DNA of 64,000 nucleotides from WJMD01 sp964596015. Its GTDB lineage: Bacteria > Joyebacterota > Joyebacteria > Joyebacterales > Joyebacteraceae. The translations under genes and the position numbers were made by a program. Of this stretch, positions 60,946 through 64,000 are shown one piece after another; within the stretch, counting starts at the first letter, position 1, and each line of letters begins with the position of its first letter. The stretch covers positions 1-64,000 of the forward strand of contig CAZQSB010000010.1 in the NCBI GenBank assembly GCA_964596015.1. Direction: 5' to 3'. Under the pieces are notes generated by a model that was given only the letters and a program-made list of their open reading frames with translations, did not search any database and was not told where the DNA came from.

Positions 60946-61668
60946 ATGATCAAAGGACAGCGGACATACGACGCCCTGGTGCTCGGCGCGCTTCTCTGCA
61001 TCGGCCTGATCGTCCTCGGGATCTTCGTGGCGCAGGGAGCCGTGAGGCTGAGGGCGCTCGACCGGGCCGTGACCGTCAAGGGGCTCTCGGAGCGGGAGGT
61101 CCCGGCCGACGTCGCCATCTGGCCCATCAAGTTCACCGAGACGGGGAACGACCTCGGGGCGCTCTACGCGACCATCCAGCGGAAGAACGAACAGGTCTTC
61201 CGGTTCCTGGAGGAGAGAGGGTTCGACGACGAGGAGGTCTCGGTGTCGGTGCCCTCGATCAACGACCGGCAGGCGCAGGGGTACGGCCCGTCTCAGCCGG
61301 CCGAGTTCCGCTACTACGGAAACTCCATCATCACGGTCTACTCGACGAACGTCGCCGCTGTCCGAGAGGCGATGTCGGACGTCGCCGAGCTGGGCAAGCA
61401 GGGCATCGCCATCACCGGTCAGGAGTACGATGCGAGGACGGAGTTCCTCTTCACAGGACTCAACGACCTCAAGCCCGCGATGATCGAGGAAGCGACGAGG
61501 AACGCCCGGGAGGTGGCGGAGAAGTTCGCCGCGGACTCACAGAGCCGACTCGGCAAGATCAAGACGGCCTACCAGGGACAGTTCAGCATCCAGGACCGCG
61601 ACAGCACCACACCGCACATCAAGAAGGTCCGCGTCGTGTCGACGGTGACGTACTACCTTGTGGACTGA
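60946..61668 (+). CDS. SIMPL (DUF541) domain protein, membrane-anchored
   Basis: 240 residues; the ATG follows GGAGGAGGCAGG. One N-terminal membrane helix (LVLGALLCIGLIVLGIFVA) anchors a periplasmic SIMPL domain (VTVKGLSEREVPADVAIW, QRKNEQVFRFLEERGFD, EEVSVSVPSINDR, EATRNAREVAEKFAADSQSR). SIMPL proteins are widespread and oligomerise in the envelope; their role in bacteria is poorly defined. It follows the small membrane protein by 113 bases on the same strand. Confidence 0.9.
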   Translation: MIKGQRTYDALVLGALLCIGLIVLGIFVAQGAVRLRALDRAVTVKGLSEREVPADVAIWPIKFTETGNDLGALYATIQRKNEQVFRFLEERGFDDEEVSVSVPSINDRQAQGYGPSQPAEFRYYGNSIITVYSTNVAAVREAMSDVAELGKQGIAITGQEYDARTEFLFTGLNDLKPAMIEEATRNAREVAEKFAADSQSRLGKIKTAYQGQFSIQDRDSTTPHIKKVRVVSTVTYYLVD

Positions 61669-61815
61669 TCGTCGCGTCGATGTGCCGCGGAACGCCGACA
61701 CCGCTCGTTCAGATGAACATGGGCGCCATCATGGCGCGCGGCGTCGTGTTCGCCTGCGCGCCGCCGGACACCCATTCGTATCGATATCCAATACGACGGA
61801 TGACATCACGATATC

Positions 61816-61844
61816 TTGCTGGCCAGCACTTTAGCTGGTACTCT
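61816..61844 (+). promoter_or_regulatory. Promoter of the FG-GAP lipoprotein operon
   Basis: TTGCTG (61816-61821), 17-base spacer, TACTCT (61839-61844) with a TGG extension, 46 bases before the GTG at 61891. The local sequence is A+T-richer than average. Confidence 0.65.
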
Positions 61845-61890
61845 CTCCTCTGTACTGGTCGCGTAGGTTGTCATGGTATGAGGAGAGCCG

Positions 61891-63633
61891 GTGCAGCTTC
61901 TCCGCCGCTATCGTTCGGTCGCCATCGTCGCGCTGTGCGCGCTCGCCGCGTGCGGCATCGACTGCCTGCTTGGCGGAACCTTGGGGGATGATCGCGACAC
62001 AGACCCGCACGCGGACGAGTGGCGGCTGCTATGCTACGACGCTCAGGTGACCTCCTTCTATCCTCTCCCGTCCGCCAGGATCGACCGACCGCTTGAGCTC
62101 CGACACATGGGGAGCGTCCCGCTCCGCCCGTTCAGCGATGCTTCCATGCTCAGGAGGGCACTCGTTGCCGGCCTGCCGCAGAGTCGCGGGCTCTCGGTCG
62201 TGTTCTCCCATAACACGGGCACCCCGGACCGCGACCGTGCCGGCGTCGTCGTGTTGGACGATGGACCAGGTGCTCCGCGTTCGCTCTGTGACGGGCTTCT
62301 CCTCGGTGCCTACAGGACCAGGAGTTCGAGTGAGCTTCGCCTTCTCTCCTGGCGCACGTCACTGGGTTACGAACGTGTAACCAGGGACTCCAGACTGACC
62401 TCCGCAGACCTCTTCCTGCTCAACTACTCGCGCGAAAAGGACATGGACCGGGAGCAGAGCCTTCTCCGGGCCCTCAGAAGGGCCGCTCGAGGGGAGTCCC
62501 TGAGGGCCGATTGCTTCCTCGAGACGCGCTCGGGCGACGGTCGCCTCGTTTCCCGGACGCGCATCCAGCCGGACCGGAACCCGGTCGGGAGCGTGGCGGT
62601 CGAGCTGGCGGGGCGAAGCGTGGCCCTCATCGGCTTCAACAACGGATATCAGGTCAGCGAGTCGCTCTACAGGGAGCTGACGCTCCCGTCACTCGAGGCG
62701 CGGGGCTTCGAGTCCCCTCGCGCTCTCGTTCGGAGGTACGGGAGTTTTCGCGGCGTGACGGCCGTCGACCTCGACAACGGAGAGCTGTTCTGGGAGAGGC
62801 CGCTCGGCATCATCCCGTCGGATCAGCCGGCCGTCGTTGACCTCACAGGAGACGGCGTCGAGGAAGTGGTGCTGGCCGCGTACAGTCCCGCGAACGGTGT
62901 GAGCGCGGGCGGCGTCACCGACCTCGGATACTCCTATCTTCTCTGCCTCGATGACTCGGGTCGCGAGCTCTGGAGGCATCGGCGGCGGGGCTGGTTCATC
63001 GGGAGCCTCGTCAGTGTCGGCGACGTCACTGGTGACGGAAGCCCGGACGTGGTCGCGGTATGGGGGTCGGCCAAGGACAGGCAGCCGGGTCGGGTCACCG
63101 TGATGTCGGGGGACGGACGGCTCATCGCCGAGCGTGTGCTGGTCGGCGCGGGCGGCCTCGTGTTGGCGGACCTCACAGGCGACGGAGTCTCCGAGATACT
63201 CGTCTGCGAGGCGAACGGGCGGCTCCACGCCTTCGACGGCCGGCTCCGCACCGTAGCCGAGGGCTCAGCGGAGGAACATGCGGGCTTCCGGAACAGACGC
63301 CTCATGCCGCTCGCGGCGAACGACCTGGACGGAGATGGGAGCACCGAGGTCATCGCCGCTTCGGTCGGATGGACGATCCACGAATGGAACTCCACGATCA
63401 GATACGGGTCGCTCGAGCCGGACTCGCTTGCGTACCTCGTCCTCCTCGACAGTGCACTCCACGAGCTTGCTCGATGCGAGACCCCCAATCTGCAGGCGTG
63501 GGCGCGTAGTAGTGCACGGCACGGCTGTTTTGTCGCGGACCTCGATGACGATGAGAGGAACGAGATCGTTCTCGGGCCGGTGGATGGGGAATTCCGCTTC
63601 TTCGAGATCGTCCCGAAGGGTGATGCCAGGTGA
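61891..63633 (+). CDS. FG-GAP/VCBS-repeat lipoprotein
   Basis: 580 residues from a GTG preceded by GAGGAGAG. The signal peptide ends at a lipobox (VALCALAAC, Cys21). Residues about 30-280 are a region I do not recognise. From about 285, FG-GAP-type blades with calcium loops appear (VVDLTGDGVEEVVLAAY, VGDVTGDGSPDVVAVWG, LADLTGDGVSEILVCEA, NDLDGDGSTEVIAAS, VADLDDDERNEIVLG). It resembles the sensor half of the histidine kinase at 57477 without the kinase, so it may bind the same kind of ligand. The stop overlaps the next start (GTGA). Confidence 0.85.
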   Translation: MQLLRRYRSVAIVALCALAACGIDCLLGGTLGDDRDTDPHADEWRLLCYDAQVTSFYPLPSARIDRPLELRHMGSVPLRPFSDASMLRRALVAGLPQSRGLSVVFSHNTGTPDRDRAGVVVLDDGPGAPRSLCDGLLLGAYRTRSSSELRLLSWRTSLGYERVTRDSRLTSADLFLLNYSREKDMDREQSLLRALRRAARGESLRADCFLETRSGDGRLVSRTRIQPDRNPVGSVAVELAGRSVALIGFNNGYQVSESLYRELTLPSLEARGFESPRALVRRYGSFRGVTAVDLDNGELFWERPLGIIPSDQPAVVDLTGDGVEEVVLAAYSPANGVSAGGVTDLGYSYLLCLDDSGRELWRHRRRGWFIGSLVSVGDVTGDGSPDVVAVWGSAKDRQPGRVTVMSGDGRLIAERVLVGAGGLVLADLTGDGVSEILVCEANGRLHAFDGRLRTVAEGSAEEHAGFRNRRLMPLAANDLDGDGSTEVIAASVGWTIHEWNSTIRYGSLEPDSLAYLVLLDSALHELARCETPNLQAWARSSARHGCFVADLDDDERNEIVLGPVDGEFRFFEIVPKGDAR

Positions 63634-64000
63634 GATCTGCCCGCGTTGTGGCACTCTGCATCGTTCTCCTGTCCTCCGCGGCCTCCGACGGCGCCGCCCT
63701 GGAGCTCTTCGAGGAGAACGTGCTTCCCCAGCAGGCCGTGCTCGCCACGTGCGCGACGCTCACAGGAGAGCCCCGCGCCACCTCTCTCTCCGTCGACAAG
63801 AGCGACCTCGTCATCGGGTACGACGATGGAACGCTCGTCGTCTTCCAGTACGATCCCCGAAGTCTGAACATCCCCGCCCACACGATCCGACTCTCGTCAT
63901 CGGAACCGGTGCTCGATGTCGTCGGAGTACGGCCGGTTCCCAGGCGGTCGTCGAGACAGGACGCCTTCGTGATCGCCGTCCAGAACGGCACGGCGTCACT
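63630..64000 (+). CDS. Secreted protein, start only (runs off the right edge)
   Basis: GTG start overlapping the previous stop, with AAGGG before it. About 123 residues are visible: a signal peptide (about 1-24, LCIVLLSSAASDGAA) and the beginning of a domain with propeller-like text (DLVIGYDDGTLVVFQYD, LDVVGVRP). It is probably co-expressed with the FG-GAP lipoprotein. The rest is outside the window. Confidence 0.75.
   Translation, partial: MRSARVVALCIVLLSSAASDGAALELFEENVLPQQAVLATCATLTGEPRATSLSVDKSDLVIGYDDGTLVVFQYDPRSLNIPAHTIRLSSSEPVLDVVGVRPVPRRSSRQDAFVIAVQNGTAS

Noticed and set aside
1..64000. CRISPR arrays, transposases, integrases, tRNA or rRNA genes, phage genes
   Set aside because: None seen on either strand; no regularly spaced repeats, DDE or tyrosine recombinase motifs, or cloverleaf sequences were recognised.

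Overview
The window is high-GC bacterial chromosome, dense with genes, with no rRNA, tRNA, CRISPR array or insertion sequence that I could see. Several traits point to a Gram-negative lineage of the FCB-type candidate phyla (Eisenbacteria, Krumholzibacteriota or Latescibacterota-like). These are secreted proteins ending in FlgD-like immunoglobulin domains, many lipoproteins, outer-membrane barrels, FG-GAP, PKD and beta-helix surface proteins, and a serine/threonine kinase with a long TPR tail. This placement is an inference from protein style, not a phylogeny. One run of 10 N (27415-27424) and two genes that look internally deleted suggest a draft, probably metagenome-derived, assembly.

Layout. 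1-4.5 kb: a PKD-containing subtilase cut by the left edge, a MATE exporter and a metallophosphoesterase. 4.6-11.1 kb (minus): an operon of glutamate dehydrogenase and two paralogous ATP-grasp (PEP-synthase N-terminal type) proteins, one carrying a C-terminal nucleotidyltransferase. 11.1-15 kb (minus): a PKD lipoprotein, elongation factor G and an exported superoxide reductase. 15.2-21.5 kb: a 2122-residue modular subtilase. 21.7-28.3 kb: a three-gene DevBCA/MacAB-like exporter and two alkaline-phosphatase-superfamily lipoproteins, one fused to a DUF4126 membrane domain. 28.3-35.5 kb: an FHA-GAF-PP2C phosphatase, a secreted FlgD-tailed protein and a Ser/Thr kinase with TPRs.

35.7-43.1 kb is the most interesting region. 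It is a same-strand locus with a cytochrome lipoprotein, a cytochrome fused to a DUF5777 outer-membrane barrel, a small periplasmic cytochrome c and a Cyc2-like cytochrome-porin fusion. It continues with a 53-residue DUF1059-like protein, a flavin disulfide oxidoreductase and a further outer-membrane barrel, and closes with a strong intrinsic terminator. Its likely role is moving electrons across the outer membrane.

43.1-49.3 kb: a cation-chloride-cotransporter-like permease, an mgtC remnant, a MarR regulator divergent from a small unknown gene, and a hybrid histidine kinase. 49.8-64 kb: a TPR/DUF3857/transglutaminase protein, a beta-helix protein, an amino-acid permease fused to a PTS EIIA domain, an FG-GAP histidine kinase, an arylsulfotransferase remnant, a small membrane protein, a SIMPL protein and two overlapping secreted propeller-type genes running off the right edge.

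Regulatory sequence is readable. At least a dozen genes have a -35 close to TTGAC(A/T) or TTGCC, a spacer of almost always 17 bases, and a -10 of the type TAnnnT (TAGCAT, TAGCCT, TACGCT, TATAAT). These promoters also fix several translation starts downstream of longer open frames.
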